From Spinellus fusiger (lineage: Eukaryota; Mucoromycota; Mucoromycetes; Mucorales; Phycomycetaceae), in assembly GCA_025094145.1 (NCBI GenBank), contig JALLLS010000103.1, forward strand, positions 1-64,000: a DNA stretch of 64,000 nucleotides, read 5' to 3'. A program made the translations under genes and the position numbers. The notes below the pieces were generated by a model. It made no database searches. It saw only the letters and a list, made by a program, of their open reading frames with translations, and was not told the DNA's origin. Shown one piece after another: positions 24,804 through 37,411 of this stretch (position 1 is its first letter; every line of letters begins with the position of its first letter).

Positions 24804-25688
24804 TTTCATAAAGTATTGTCTACTGTGATGGCCATCTTTCTATTGCACAGACACATACAAAATATATTATTTCATTCTTTATGTAAATCGAGATAAGCAT
24901 TTTTGGATGAGGATCTTTTACTGTCTTTTATTCTATAAACATAATCTATGTATTGTACAGTAGTATCATTTAAACAGATTAAAGTGTATGAGTAACTAAA
25001 CAAAAATAATGGTAGAACTAACATCAAATTCTACTAGTAAGTTTGATACATATTTATTTAGATTTCCCTTATCTTATTTCTTTTGATCAATTCATTAACA
25101 GATACACCTATAAATAATAATATTCATTCAAAATAAATAAGTATAGTAATTTATCATTCTAATAAGAAAAAGTAATACCATGAGTCTTAATTCTTCTACT
25201 ACTGTGTTTGCATAAAACAAAAATAAGTCCATAGCAACTGTCCATATCTTTGTCATGCCAGTCTCTGTTTCATAAAGTCTTAGTTTTTCAAGGCTAAAAT
25301 TTCAAGAATCCAATAAAAAACCACAAGTGGTATGTTCTTTCCTGTCCAACCACCAGTAAGAGAAGGGTTTGTAGATTGCTATTTTGTATGTCATATTAGA
25401 TGATATATACTTGACATTAAATCTATAAGATACCGAGAATAAATGCAAAAAATCATACTGTAAATAGTACACTTCTTTATCTATTAATATATAAAGAAAA
25501 TGAAGGGAAAAAAAAAGAGTTGGAGTAAGAAACCCAATGTAAGAAGCCTTCTCTCACCTTGTTTAGTTTCCTTTTCCCCTTATTTCCTATACATCTGTGT
25601 AGTAAATAAGAAACATCTCTAATTTTTTATAAAACAAACAATAGACTCAACACTTTTCTATTCCTTTTTTTTTCATTTTCACTTTTCA

Positions 25689-26940
25689 ATGAGGAAACCA
25701 CATATATCATTTGAGAGTCTTGGTACGGATGTTATCCTGATAGTGGTGGGATACCTTACAACAGAAGATAAAATTGCCTTATCATCCACCAGCTGCTATC
25801 TACTGTCTGTAATATCACTGGATTATGTCTGGAAAGATGCATGCCTACATTTCTACCAGATCAATTACAAATATCCATATCAAACCTACAAAACACTGTT
25901 CAAAAAGATGTACAGTAACAGTGGATATCAATTGCCCTGTCCTCACCTTAGTCTCATCAACACTTAACAACAGCCACCCACCTATATGATAGTGAATAAA
26001 TACCATGGTGCGGAATGAATAGTAAGAAAATGCTGTAAATGTCTTGTGGATGATTTTACTCTGTTGTGCATATGCATGCATCCGAAATGTTATAAGCCAT
26101 ACAAGTTAATGTTGCTGTGTGTATTTTTCTGTCTTTCTGTCTATAGCTATAGATAATGATTCTATTCATTATGTTAGTATATCACAACTAATACACTGTA
26201 TATCAAAGTGTGTCACTACCATGCCCGAGACCATGCTTTTGATATTATGAATGATCACAACGTATTTTATAAACCCAACAATGGAGAAATCTACTGTTTC
26301 TCATGCTCAGATCGGGTAATGTGAATATTAACTCACAGTGATTTGCTCTTTAATTAATAGCTAGGCGATGATAGTGCTGATGAGGCAGAACAGTACAGAG
26401 AGAATGCCATCAATGATTCTTGGAGTTTGCATCTTTACGACTCCAGGGAACGATGGATCAGAAAAAGAAACACCCAACGCAGAAGAAGAGGGAGGCTTAT
26501 TAGCTGTAACCACACTCCCTTTTATAATGCTGTTGGTTAAGGACCTGTCTGTCTAACTTCTTCTGAATGGAAGCATCAGTGGGATGAGTATGTGGGTGGA
26601 TGGAGAACAGAAGTATCTCCTGCTATTGATCAACGGCCGTTACAGAAAGAATATGGTTCTATTAGAACTGATATTATTTATACTACATATAATCCAGAAA
26701 TGTTAGAGGCTGCTATAGTATCTTGGGATCACTAGTTGTATATTTCTGCCAATTATACAATCCGGGGGCCCATGATCAATAAAGGTAAATATATTTCAGT
26801 TGTACCAATGAATCTCTCATTGTTTCTTCTCTTTTATAGACAATTATAATGCTGGCAGCCAGAATCTACACTGGCACGGTCACTTGAGCTACTGGAAAAG
26901 ACGTGTTTGTCGGTTTCGCCGTGATATGTCTGGCTATTAG
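25689..26940 (+). pseudogene. F-box protein gene with two in-frame stops
   Basis: Exon 1 (25689 to about 25914) encodes an N-terminal F-box (SLGTDVILIVVGYLTTEDK, then LDYVWKDACLHFY), the Skp1-binding module of SCF ubiquitin ligases. Further exons at about 26205-26315, 26361-26784 and 26840-26940 join in phase and encode an HARDHAFDIMNDHNVFY segment with a CFSC pair, then WKHQWDEYVGGW and a C-terminal YWKRRVCRFRRDMSGY. Exon 3 contains an in-frame TAA (after NAVG) and TAG (after SWDH), although the surrounding codons still read as sensible protein. Both stops could derive from CAA/CAG glutamine codons by C-to-T change. The gene is likely a recent pseudogene. Its substrate specificity is unknown. 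Confidence 0.6.
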
Positions 26941-27049
26941 TTTAAAGAGTCAAAGGTGTATTCTTTTTACAGTATGGAAGTGGATGTGACTTGTTAAAAA
27001 GACATGCTTCGTATCAATAAAGTAGAGTCATTGCCATTGTTTCTTCCTC

Positions 27050-28222
27050 ATGACACTCACTCATGTGAACGAATTGCGGCATCAGATAGCTTCTGCACTG
27101 ATAGAAAGTGAAGCTATCGAGGGAATATTATCTAAACAAGAGTCAGAAGAAGGTTCAGAAGAGTCATGGGCTGCTACTCTTAGCGCCATGGAAGCACGCA
27201 TGGTAGAGTGAATAGCATAAGTGTTCTAGGGTTTGTTAAAGCTGATGGTACATGACGGTTGGGTGTAGAGTGGTTTGGAAGCTACAGTAAAGAGTCTTGA
27301 AGAACCGAATCGCATTGCACGTATTGTATCAAAAATAGCAAAGATAGCTAAGCATAAGGTCTATATTCTATTCACTCAACATGTCTTTCTGTTTCCAAGT
27401 ATACCTACTCACGCTATCCTTTATCATTACTATCATTACCAATATTATTACTACTGTTTCTATTATTTTTATCATTAATAATAATTGCTATGGTCGATTG
27501 GGTATGGATTCTTTATGGGGGCTCTTCTAGGCATGGAAAAAGAGACACATCAAGCGCTTACAAGAAAAAAGAGATCAACGACAAAAGACACGGGAGAGAC
27601 TCCTGAGAAAACTAGAGATGTGGAGAATGTCACATTCTTACCAAGGCACCTTGGAGAAAAATAAACTAGAAAAAGCCAAAGAAAAAAGACGAGAAAAAGA
27701 TGAAAAAAGAACAAAGATCAAAGACATGTCTCGACTTGTATCAAAAATTACACTCTTAAGAAACTTGAGACGCCAAAAATTACAAAACAAAGGTAATAAA
27801 GTAAAGAATGAGAGAAAATAAAACCAAAGAGACGAGTACTGACTGTTCACTCAGGCCACTTTTTTCCTGAAGAAGGAAATGAGTTCTTCAATAAGATCAA
27901 GGCATGGAATGAGGCAGAAGAAGAAAGAGACAGTACAGAACAAGGAGTATCGCTTAAAGAAGGCCAAATGAAAATCCACCCACAGGATCAATGGCAGACA
28001 CAGGACCTTGACCTCACAGCCTACCGCTATTGGTCTCATGCTTACCAAAGCACCGATGGGCTGCGACATGTACGCAGATTATGGGATCAATGGACAACAG
28101 AGAATGCAGGAAGAGAAGCTAAAGTACCACCTTTTTGGATAGAGCCATCACCTCCTGCAAATTGGGTATGGGCTTCATGTCTTGTCCAAGACTCCTGTGT
28201 ATCCATAGAATGTAAATCATGA
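27050..28222 (+). CDS. PDCD7-like protein (U11/U12-59K minor-spliceosome component?)
   Basis: Exons about 27050-27202, 27269-27358, 27531 to about 27810, and on to 28222. The N-terminal half is acidic then strongly basic coiled coil (AWKKRHIKRLQEKRDQR, then EKRREKDEKRTK). The C-terminus reads LTAYRYWSHAYQSTDGLRHV, RRLWDQW and VPPFWIEPSPPANWVWASCL, which resembles the conserved C-terminal block of PDCD7, the 59K protein of the U11/U12 di-snRNP. That family helps recognise U12-type introns in the nucleus. Identification is from memory and moderate. Between 27793 and 27829 no canonical intron restores the frame. One extra A in the AAAA tract near 27815 would give an uninterrupted frame (NERK-IKPKRRVLTVH). 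The next gene upstream ends about 30-110 bp away. Confidence 0.55.
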
Positions 28223-28269
28223 GTCTTGTTGTATTCTCTGTTCATTTATTGATAGATAGATGGATGAAT

Positions 28270-31029
28270 TTAGAAATCTCTCTCACAACGATAAGCATCC
28301 GATAGTGTTATTATATCTTCTTTCATTTCCAAATAGTCTTCGCGTCTGAATCCATAACTTCCTTCAGAAAACTCAAAGAATTCATTAAAGGGAATGGAAT
28401 GCAAAGCACGAATATGATACTCCATTCCCAAATGCATCTTGGATCCAGTAGAGAGACATGTCACTACAGGAACAGTCTTGGGTGATTCCTCCCACATATG
28501 AGATGTTCTATAAGATACAGTTTAAGTTTTTTTTTTTTTGCTGTCTTCCTAGATGGAGATGATCCTTTTTCTCTTTACTTACATAAAACCCTCCCTATTG
28601 AGATTTGGGTTAAAGAACCGTGGATAAGTATCAGAAAGAGGATAAGCAAGATCCACACAGTGTCTAGAGCAATACAATGTACATTATGAACAAAATTATT
28701 AGTGCTATGGCTCTTATAAACAAATAAACACACTTACTTTTGCAAAAGACCCTGATTTTCTTGAAAGGTAGAAAACAAAGTCTCGACATATTCATTTCGT
28801 CCATGACTAGTGATAGGATAAATACACAAACAGGGAATTTTTATTCCATCATATAGCTTACTTATCGACATCAGGCAAACCACGAACAACTACAGATTGA
28901 GCAAGTCTCATGTCCTCCTGTTCATCAAAGGAGCATTAGAAATACAAATGTAAAAACAAACTGCATTAATTTATACACCTACTGCTGTTGTGTTGTTTAA
29001 AACATTCATAGAAGGAGCAGACAAGTCCATCATAGGAAGAGGTTGTTTAAGGGCAAGTGTGTCTTTGTAACCTGTCTGTAGAATAGGCAGAGGGAAGGTT
29101 GCTGATAGTCCAGCCACAGGAGTATTACCACGCCAATTGAGGCAGCTCATGGTATCAATAAGATTAGTGGGTGTCTTTTTTAACCTATAATTTAAAGAAT
29201 TAGCAATATAAATATATTTATACATAGACAGTTGTTTATGACTACCTGTAGGTCAAAGACACTGTCTCTATAGCCGATGATAACACTGCACTTGTATGAT
29301 ACATTAAATCATACTACATAGACAGTATAAGAGAAATAAGCAACACTTTTTCCCCCAATACTATACAAGTCCCAATGCTATTATACCTTTGGACGAATCC
29401 CATGGTTTCCAGAGAAGGCCATGCGTGATGAGGTGGGCGTGTACAAAGGGACATAGATTGTAGAGAGTTGTGTGAGTCGAGCCATGGCAAAGGCACGGTT
29501 AATCACTTGCTTTTGACGAGCTCTCTATTCACACAGCCAACAAAATCATAGAGAAAAGGAGAGACAGACAGAAAAAGAATGAATGAATATCTTGTGTATC
29601 TGATGTTAGTGTCTTCTTTCTTTACTCACCTCTTCAGAAGGAATACGTATTGTGTCTGATAAGCCATAGGTAAGAATAGCAGCCTTTGGACACTCATCAC
29701 GAATATCATCTAATAAACCCTGTGCAAATCCACCCATGGCATTATCAACACCTGTAAAGAGTTGAAATCCCTAAACTACAGTGAGTCCTATAGATCTTAT
29801 ACCATTCATGCTATTTACCTGTAACTGATCACACTCTTCCAGAAAGAACCGAAAATTATCCTCAAATATTGCCGTTTCCTTGGAGAAGAGTGTAAGCCTA
29901 TGTGTCATAGTTTATATATAAAATACCTTTTCGTTGTCTATATAAGCCTGTCTACCACCATTGTATGTATCAAAGGGAGTCAAAGTACTTTCTGATTGAT
30001 GAGTGACAATAGGATTCATAGACCGAGGATGATAATAAATGCCATTGAAATCTGACCAGTTTTTGACTGTAGTGTCTAATTGCTCAATGGCCTTAACATC
30101 TACAGCAGTGTAGGAAGGATCCTTTGAATTTAGAAATACAGTGGATTAGGATAGTCTCATTGGGGGTATTAGTGTTTATTACCGCCTCCATACGATCCAG
30201 CTCTTGCTGATAGGGACTCTTTTGATAAGTGTTGGTGACAATGGTATTGATGCCCTCATTCCTTTTTTCAGTGGATAAATAGATACACATATATTTGCAG
30301 AAGAAGGAGAGTGATGTGGATATAGTCAGAAGCAGAGATTCCATAAAGTGTTTCTACATCAGTCCATAGACTTACCACAACACATCATTAGAGTCTTGTG
30401 TTTGGAACAATGCATTGTATTTTTGTAGTGACCCGAATTCATCTATACACTCTTTCTATCAATCTCCTATAGAATGATCTATTTGTCTGAATCAAAGCTC
30501 ACCTTTAAGGTCGTAGATCAGCACACGTGGTGTGAATGTTTCTACACCCTATTATTATTATATGAGCAAAGAGTCCAGTATATTTATTATTGGTATTGGT
30601 ACTGCAACTACTCTTATTAAGGCTATAACCCTTAATGTATCTATAACTACTGTTATGACCATAGCTATTATTATAACTATAACTACTATTTTTCATCTGA
30701 GAAATGCAGTGTATAAAATAAAGAATATTTACTGTGAGGGTTTTGCCTGCACGGTACAAGACGTCGTGATCAATAACATCAGAGGTATCACCATAAAAAT
30801 AAGCCTCCTAAGTAGATTGGGTCATAATGCTGTACCATAGAAGGAGAGATAGACCAACAGACAGACATGCCCATTTTCTTTCTTTTTATTGCTACTTCTT
30901 CTACAGTGCCAATTCTTTTCTTTTTTTCTTCTCTCTCCTCTTCTCTCTAGAATTAACCTGTGTATTCCAATAGTGCGTTCCAACAAAATTCGCCAGCTGT
31001 CCTAGCTGAAGGGTAATAATCTCACGCAT
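28270..31029 (-). CDS. DML1: DML1/Misato family tubulin-like mitochondrial inheritance protein
   Basis: The start at 31029 gives MREIITLQLGQLANFVGTHY then WNTQ (exon 31029-30958), the diagnostic Misato segment II N-terminus. Later exons encode EAYFYGDTSDVIDHDVLYR, TFTPRVLIYDLK, FGSLQKYNALFQ, NWSDFNGIYYHPRSMNP, FFLEECDQLQ and the tubulin-like GFQLFTGVDNAMGGFAQGLL. The C-terminus ends at 28270 (YRCERDF). There are about a dozen short exons with introns of 50-130 nt. Family members combine a Misato segment with tubulin/FtsZ-like folds and act in mitochondrial distribution and morphology. Exon borders in the 3' half were not all resolved. It sits 74 bp downstream of the LENG1-like stop, on the same strand. 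Confidence 0.85.
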
Positions 31030-31103
31030 AATCAATAGTACAAACAAAAACAAGAAGAAAACTAAATGACAATTTATATGGCTTTTGGATTCAACAGTCA
31101 CTT

Positions 31104-32249
31104 TTATCTTTGCAAAGGTTTTCGTCTTTCCTTTGCCTGCGCAGTTTCTTTTGGATTGAATTGTGCATTGTATCGACGCTCTTCTTTGGGCTCTTCTCCA
31201 TACACCAATGTTCTTGTACGAAGACGCTCAGACTGTTCACGGGCCAGTCTTTGTGCACGAAGGGCTTCTATGGAGGATTCTTTGGAGGATGCCTTGGGCT
31301 ATTCCAAGAGAAAGAGTTCTATAAAATGGTTCTTTTTTCTTTCTTCCAAGGGACATTTAAGAAATAACCCACCTTCTCGTCATTTCTTGGACAGACTTCA
31401 TTTCTTTGACGAGTGTGTTTAGAATAAGGGGAGTGGCTTGAGGATTCTCTCTTTTTCAGATGTTTCTTCACAAGTGCCATTGGATCTTCTTCTGTCTTTA
31501 AGGCGGGTCGATAGAATTTCTTCCTGTCATTAGGCAAAACACACATCCCCTCCATGGATGAGATAGAGATTGGCTTGCTTTATCAACAAAAAGGAATAGA
31601 TAACACTCACTTGTCTTGGCCTTCTTTTGGTTTATAGCGTCGGACATGATGATCTGTGTATTTATCACTGTCTTGTTCTGAATACCACGGCACAGACTCT
31701 AATCGTTTCTTGATCAGTCTCTGTACTCTACTTGTCCAGTGTCCTTGTATTACCCTTTCCCTTGTCAAGGTACATTGTAATTTGTCGATCCCATTGGTTA
31801 TCCTTTTCCTTTTGTTCTGCTAAATACTCTTCATTCTGTCCATTGGCAGGAGGGGCCTTTGTAGGAGAACAGTACAGGGTAAGAAGTAGGGTTCTTCTCC
31901 ATTCTTTTTTTTTTAATGTCCACTTACTTTGAGCAACTCTTCCAAGGATTGTAACTCTGTGTGTGCCAGAGTCACAGCAGAGGCACCCGTGTTGTTGCGC
32001 TGCTCTGCTCTTTGTCGTAGTAGCACAAGGCGAGCTTCACTTTCCTTGTGTATTTCATTATGCATGTCTCATGAAGTATGCTTACTGCTAGCTGGACTCT
32101 TTGTGCTTTGGCATTCTCCTCTTCTTTGACCTTGGCTTCATCTTTTTGGACTTTCTCAATGTTTTTTCGGTTGTAGACATGCCAACTGATTCATGTGTTA
32201 GCAGCAAAGGGTCGTCATGTCCCTACCTCTTGTGGGGAAGAATGTTCAT
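31104..32249 (-). CDS. LENG1-like CIR_N-domain protein (probable splicing-associated)
   Basis: The first exon (from 32249) encodes MNILPHK and splices to SWHVYNRKNIEKVQKDEAKV then KEEENAKAQR, the conserved N-terminal CIR domain as in human LENG1. Later exons give SEARLVLLRQRAEQRN, KWYSEQDSDKYTDHHVRRY, DPMALVKKHLKKRESS and a C-terminus with EALRAQRLAREQSERLR, ending KPLQR at 31104. The protein is highly charged and coiled. CIR_N proteins (LENG1, CIR, CWC25) are associated with spliceosomes, so a nuclear RNA-processing role is likely but inferred. About five or six exons. It lies between AFG1 and DML1, all on the minus strand. Confidence 0.7.
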
Positions 32250-32377
32250 GGTGAACCAGTAAGAAAAAGAAAAAGAGAGAAATACACACGTCACTCCTCT
32301 ATCTCCTTTATGTCTTTTATGTCTTTATGTCTTTCTTTTATGTCTTTCTTTTCCACTCTTATGCTATGGACTGCTCT

Positions 32378-33923
32378 TTAGGCCGAACCCACTTGTTTAT
32401 TCACCCATTCTTTACTCTGCATCTGTATTAACCGAGACATGGCCCGTTGAAAGGCAAAGGCCTCTTCCTGTCCTGTAAACAAGGAAGAACTCACATGACC
32501 CACACACCACTCCTCCATATCTCCCCGTAGACTCGCCTCCATCTCTTCCTTTCCTTCTTCTGCATTGAACACATCTGCCAAGGCACACTCTGCACTGGCC
32601 ACCAACACCACCTTGGACTCGTACATGGCATCAATCAGAGTAATAAACCGTCTTGCCTCTGCACGGTGCTTCATGGTCATTCTAGGAATCTCGGTCAGCA
32701 CAATCGTATGAAAATGCTTCACAAGCTCAAGATAGTCGGCTGCACTCAGGGGCCCTGCACACACCTCTGAGAACCGTACCCATGCCACCCCCTTTGCCTG
32801 CTGAGGAATCACCAGGGTTCTTGATAAGAATGCCAGTGTCATGGGGGTCATGGGGGTGTCCTGTGTCCATTGACGAACAAGCGTCTCTACCTTTTGCCGA
32901 GTGGCTTGGTTCAATGGATAAAAGTACACATCGGATGTAGGACGTGCGATGGTGCGGTAGTCTGTGCCCGAGTCCAGACACAGGACACGGCATTGCGCAA
33001 GAAGAAGATCAATGCAGGGAAGAAAGGACGGTCTTTGGATGCCGTTCTTATAGAGATCGGTGGGGTGGCGGTTGGAGGTGGTGACAAGCACCATGCCTCG
33101 GGCAAACAGCTCGTCCAGCAGTTTACGAAGGATCATGGCATCAGCAATGTCTGTGACTTGGAATTCATCAAAGCAGAGGACGTAGGCTTCCTGGACAAGG
33201 GTGTCGGCAATCAAGGCAAGTGGGTTCGTGAGCTGTGGCTGGGTGGTTTTGATGCAGTGGATGCGGGCGTGGATATCAAGCATAAAGGCATGGAAGTGGA
33301 CGCGGCGTTTGCGTTGGATAGGGAGGGTGTCATAGAAGAGGTCCATGACCATGGTCTTGCCTGTGCCCACATCCCCATAGACATAGAGAGAAGGGGGTGG
33401 GTTGTGAGGGTGTTTGCTGGGTGGGTGGATCCATGTCGAGACCTAGCAAGCGGTGGGCAAAGAGCAGGCAACATGAGCACAAGGAAACGAGTTAGTTCTC
33501 GACAGTAAGCTGCTTACATTGTACAGGAATCCGTGTGGGGTGGGGGTGGGGTGGGGTGGGGGTGTGTAGTGCTGGAGCTCATGCCATAAACGGTCGAGAT
33601 GTTCTATTATCGTCCGCTGGTGAGGGTCTATTCTGAAGGAGCCTTTGTGGGTGATGGTGTCATGGCGAGACAAGGGAGTTGTGCCTAGAGTATCGTGTGT
33701 TATCACTTGTTATCACTTGTTGGTATCTCTCCACTGCTCTACTACTCCTGACGACGGATAACTGACCTTGGGTGGCTTCAAACACTGCTGTGGACTGTGC
33801 ATGTTGAGAGAAGGGACGAATAAGTGACTGCTGGATAGCCAGCACCCTATTTGTTGGGAGAAGCAAAGAGTGACTTTGGACAAGTCGTCTGTGTCTAGCA
33901 AGTGTCAATAACAGTCTCGACAT
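32378..33923 (-). CDS. AFG1: AFG1/LACE1-family mitochondrial AAA ATPase
   Basis: Three exons (33923-33767, 33705-33518, 33442-32378) join in frame to 469 residues. A basic, Ser/Arg-rich N-terminus ([14 protein letters not shown]) suits mitochondrial import. The core has a Walker A motif ([11 protein letters not shown]), a Walker B-like motif ([16 protein letters not shown]) and sensor-like VTTSNRHP, then the family blocks [10 protein letters not shown] and DYRTI, and [14 protein letters not shown] near the C-terminus. AFG1/LACE1 is a matrix-side inner-membrane ATPase linked to turnover of respiratory-complex subunits. Length and motif order are normal, and no lesion was seen. Confidence 0.92.
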
Positions 33924-35661
33924 GAGAGGAGAAGACTTGTCCTGGTCTCCCCTTATTTTATTGTTGATTCTCCGATACAGTAGGTGGAGTGTTATGATTG
34001 CAGGACCTTATCCACAGAGATACCTCCATCCAATCAGGACTCGTTATTGACAATGGGTCTATTCCTTAATTCATGACCAACAAAAAGACAGCAGCCATGA
34101 GTTCAATAGTCTCTGATATCGGCAGAAAGACGTATTAAAGGCCTTTTTTTTTTTTTAATTAATTAAATGAGCAGCCACAATGCCAAGCCAGTCCATTTGC
34201 CATTTGCTATTTGCCATTTGCCATTTGCTATTTGCTATTCATTTAGCACTCCTTCAGTATAAGATATACACTCTACTCTACTCCACTCTACTCTATTCCA
34301 CTCTACTCTTCCTCTGCAGTAGCATGGAGAGAATATTCGCCTACACATCCACACTTTAGAAAGAAGAACAGAAACACTACCCACTCTATCATAAGACAGG
34401 AAATGACAAGACACTACTTCTAAGAATGGGTTTATTGGAAGCCTATTTATACACTCCATTTAATATAGACATTTATACATTATTACCAATGGTTTGTATT
34501 GATTTTACTATTTTTATGATTTTTATCCACAAAATACAAACATCGACACTATCGGGAAATCCAGGAATTGGGTTAATGTCTTATTGTTCTCCTTTTATGG
34601 CCACATTGTATCTTGTCAATGACAAACCCATTTGTTATATTTCTACATTTATTTTAGCTGTTCAATATGTTAATCTATTTATATATTCTACGTATTCCCT
34701 TATTCTCTCGATTGCCTTGATTCCATCGTTTCCTTTTCTCTCATTCACTCTTGTCACAACCATCCCAACACAGAAATGCATGGCAACGCACCCGACACAC
34801 AAAATGCCTAAAAAGGTAAACCCAGGACGAGGGACTCTTTTCTTTTGTTACAAGAGACATGAAACCATAGTAACAGCATCATCAAAAGACCTCATTTGTT
34901 AATTTGTTACCATGTTCCTTCCCATAGTAACAGATGACTCTACCCTCTTCCAATGTGCTTGTAAAACAAAGGCTCTTTAGGTGTGTACACTACCACAGTG
35001 CCCTTTTATATAGATATATTTATTTTTCTTTATTTTCTTTATTTTCTTTATTTTTTATTTTTTTTATTATATATTTTGTTACTATAAATACCACTACCCA
35101 TGGCTACAATGGAAAAAAAACAATAAAAAACAATGGAAAAAAGAAAACAAAAAAAGAATGTAAGTGAGTGAAGGAGTGAAGGAGTGAGTATTGCTATAAG
35201 AAGACTCTCTTTACACTTTTTTTTTGTTTTTTTGTTTTTTTTTTGTTTTGTTTAGTTTTATATAAATATAAATATATAAAAATAGATCTATAGATCAATA
35301 GAAGAAAAAAAGAAAGAAAAAAAAGAACACAGTGGGTGTTGCATGGCTTTTGTTTTCTTGATACACGGTCACAGATTAAGAATAGAATAGAATAGAATAG
35401 ACAATAAAAGAGGGAGAGGGAGGGAGGGAAGAATAATAAGGCATAAACAGAAACGTCTTTCTTTTCATCTCTTCTCCGCTGCGTGGAAAGAGATATATCC
35501 AGAAAAAGATAAACAAAAGAAATAACAAAGATAAACAATAAATAAGAAATAACAAAGTAAATAATATATAAAAGGGAGGGAGAAAAAGAAATCCATAAGT
35601 AAGTTTGTTTGGCATTTTAAGTATAAATAGAGAAAGAAAAGGTCCAATGCGTTGGAAGGAT
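33924..35661. other. intergenic region rich in simple sequence
   Basis: The part next to AFG1 is its promoter. TTTGC(C/T)A-type repeats at 34196-34238 and CTCTACTC repeats at 34268-34312 are visible. A hydrophobic 158-codon frame at 34426-34902 (+) has no recognisable domain and low-complexity AT-driven composition, so I do not call it. 35000-35660 is poly-purine/pyrimidine sequence that includes the cyclin 3' untranslated region. Confidence 0.45.
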
Positions 35662-37411
35662 TTACTGCACTCGGATCTGTTTTCTTTTTGATTCTCGAAC
35701 ATGACTCACACCATAACGTGTGAGAGCTTCTTCTTCAGGACATTCTCTCTTGGTAGAAAGTGAAGGAGGTGTGAACAGACGATAATGAGTGTCATGGGGA
35801 TAGGTTGAGATGGGTTGGAAAGGAGAGTGGGTGGTCTTCCATGCGAAGGGATGGCCAGAGGTGTTGACTCTGATGGGTGATATTTGTGAAGGTGTTTGTG
35901 CGGGTGATGAATTGATAGAGGAAGGCAGGGAGAGGGAGAGGACGGGAGGAAGTGTGTTGTTGGTGATGTTGTTGGTGATGTTGTTGGTGGTGGTGTTGGT
36001 GATGTTGTTGGTGGTGGTGTTGGTGTTGGTGTGGGGTGAGTAGACAGATCCACCCACAGACTCAATAGAGTGGGGAGAATAGGATAAGGGTGGCGAAGGT
36101 GCAGTCAATACATTCCATCGTCTGTCTTCCAGAGACTGAATATCCATAATACTACGGCGCTTGGCAATGTGGGCGTGGCATTCACACCCCACATCTTCTT
36201 GTCGGCTCTTGGAGCGTTGGTGGTGCTGGATCGGAGGAGAGTGGCGTTGTGTGACAGGGGAGGGAAGGACACTCCACGACTGACGGTGAGGTGAGATCAT
36301 TGTGGTGGTTGGCTTGGGGTGGTGCATTTGCTGCAATGGGCTGGGTTGTCGGGGCACAAAGCAGATGGAGGGTATAGGTGTCCATGTGGGTCTTGCTGCT
36401 TGTTTCTGGGGCACTGCGGCCGATGCAGCATCTGTAAAGGGAAGACAGGACAAGTCGTGGAGGGTGGTGGGTTGGTTTTGTGTTTTAGCTGCCACATGCA
36501 TATGCAACATATGGTGCCATTGTTCAAATGTTGGCTGAGCAATGTACAGGCGATAGTCAATCAACTCCAGAAATATGCGTTCTGCTGCATTGATTTCTGC
36601 CACAGGAAGACCTGCGATTTTAGCCCAGGCAGAGTTACGATAGGTCTTGTCCTGCACGAATTTAGAGGCAACTACCAGACTTGCCAAGAACATACGACGA
36701 CCACATCGGATGTAGGCACTCTCACAGCGGGTGGAGTGGTGGCAGGACCGTGTGCACCCCTTGCTATTGCCATGGAGACGGCGCTGAAGACTCTCAGTGA
36801 TAGCAGGCCGAGAGCGGAAGAGATAGAACAAAGATGTCTGGAGTGTTGAATAGGTGGCTCGAGAACGCTTCAGTACTTCTTGAATGAATGTCCGAAGAGG
36901 CACCACGGCAGCTGTCTTTGTAGTGGGTGAAGAGCACCAGATGGACTCAATAAGAAGTGCATTTGTATCTGTTATACTATGGATTATTATTCTGTTGATT
37001 TTTTTTTCCTTTTTTCCTTTTTTTCCTTTTTTGTTTCTTTCTCTACTGGTGTGTGGGCTTACCTACAAGGGCTTCTACATAAGCCATTCTATTGTTGACA
37101 GAGGGACGTTTCACTGGTAGATAGTTGCTTGGAACAGGGCAGCTCACCATGGTTGTGGTGTTATTATTGCAGGGTACCTGAGCTGATAACATGTTTCGAA
37201 GAGCGTACATTTCTGGATCGGTGTGGAAATGAGAGAAAGTGGGTTTCTCTGGGCTGGGTTCAAATGATGCACCATAGTCAAGCATTGGAAGACTGGTGTT
37301 TTTGATGGGATAGCGTGCACTTGAGTTCTTTGTTGAGTCGAGTCTTTTGTAGCGACAGGGTGGAGGAAGAGAGTGTGTTGTATAATGTCCAGATGCTAAT
37401 AAAGAAGTCAT
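35662..37411 (-). CDS. Pho80/PCL-type cyclin
   Basis: Two exons (37411-37063 and 36968-35662) give 551 residues. The cyclin box lies at residues about 115-260: LLIESIWCS, VPLRTFIQEVLKRSRATYS, FLASLVVASKFVQDKTYRNS, WAKIAGLPVAEINAAERIFL, ELIDYRLYI and QWHHML. It is of the fungal PCL (Pho85 cyclin) class, which activates a Cdk5/Pho85-like kinase. The long C-terminal tail is Pro/Ser/Thr/Asn-rich and probably disordered. It contains an (N/T/I)-repeat encoded by a GTTGGTGATGTT-type tandem tract at 35950-36040. The ATG chosen is MTSLLASGHY at 37411. Upstream frames are purine-rich leader. Confidence 0.85.

Larger units (their letters stand above)
24144..25688. other. intergenic region with two tandem repeats
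   Basis: Apart from the GTGTGTGC array and the ATCAAATAGATA array listed separately, this is AT-rich DNA with no supported gene. The 3' untranslated region of the DUF3020-like gene occupies the first few hundred bases. Confidence 0.45.

Noticed and set aside
1901..26940. Reassigned stop codons as an explanation for in-frame TAA/TAG/TGA
   Set aside because: Neighbouring intact genes (atg2, AFG1, cyclin, FET) end at ordinary TAA, TAG or TGA codons and contain none internally.
34426..34902. Hydrophobic 158-codon frame
   Set aside because: Composition is driven by AT-rich DNA, there is no recognised domain, no convincing promoter or splice partners, and the C-terminal part is unlike the rest.
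35194..35702. Frames rich in Phe/Leu/Ile downstream of the cyclin
   Set aside because: Translations of poly-purine/pyrimidine 3' untranslated DNA with no protein signature.
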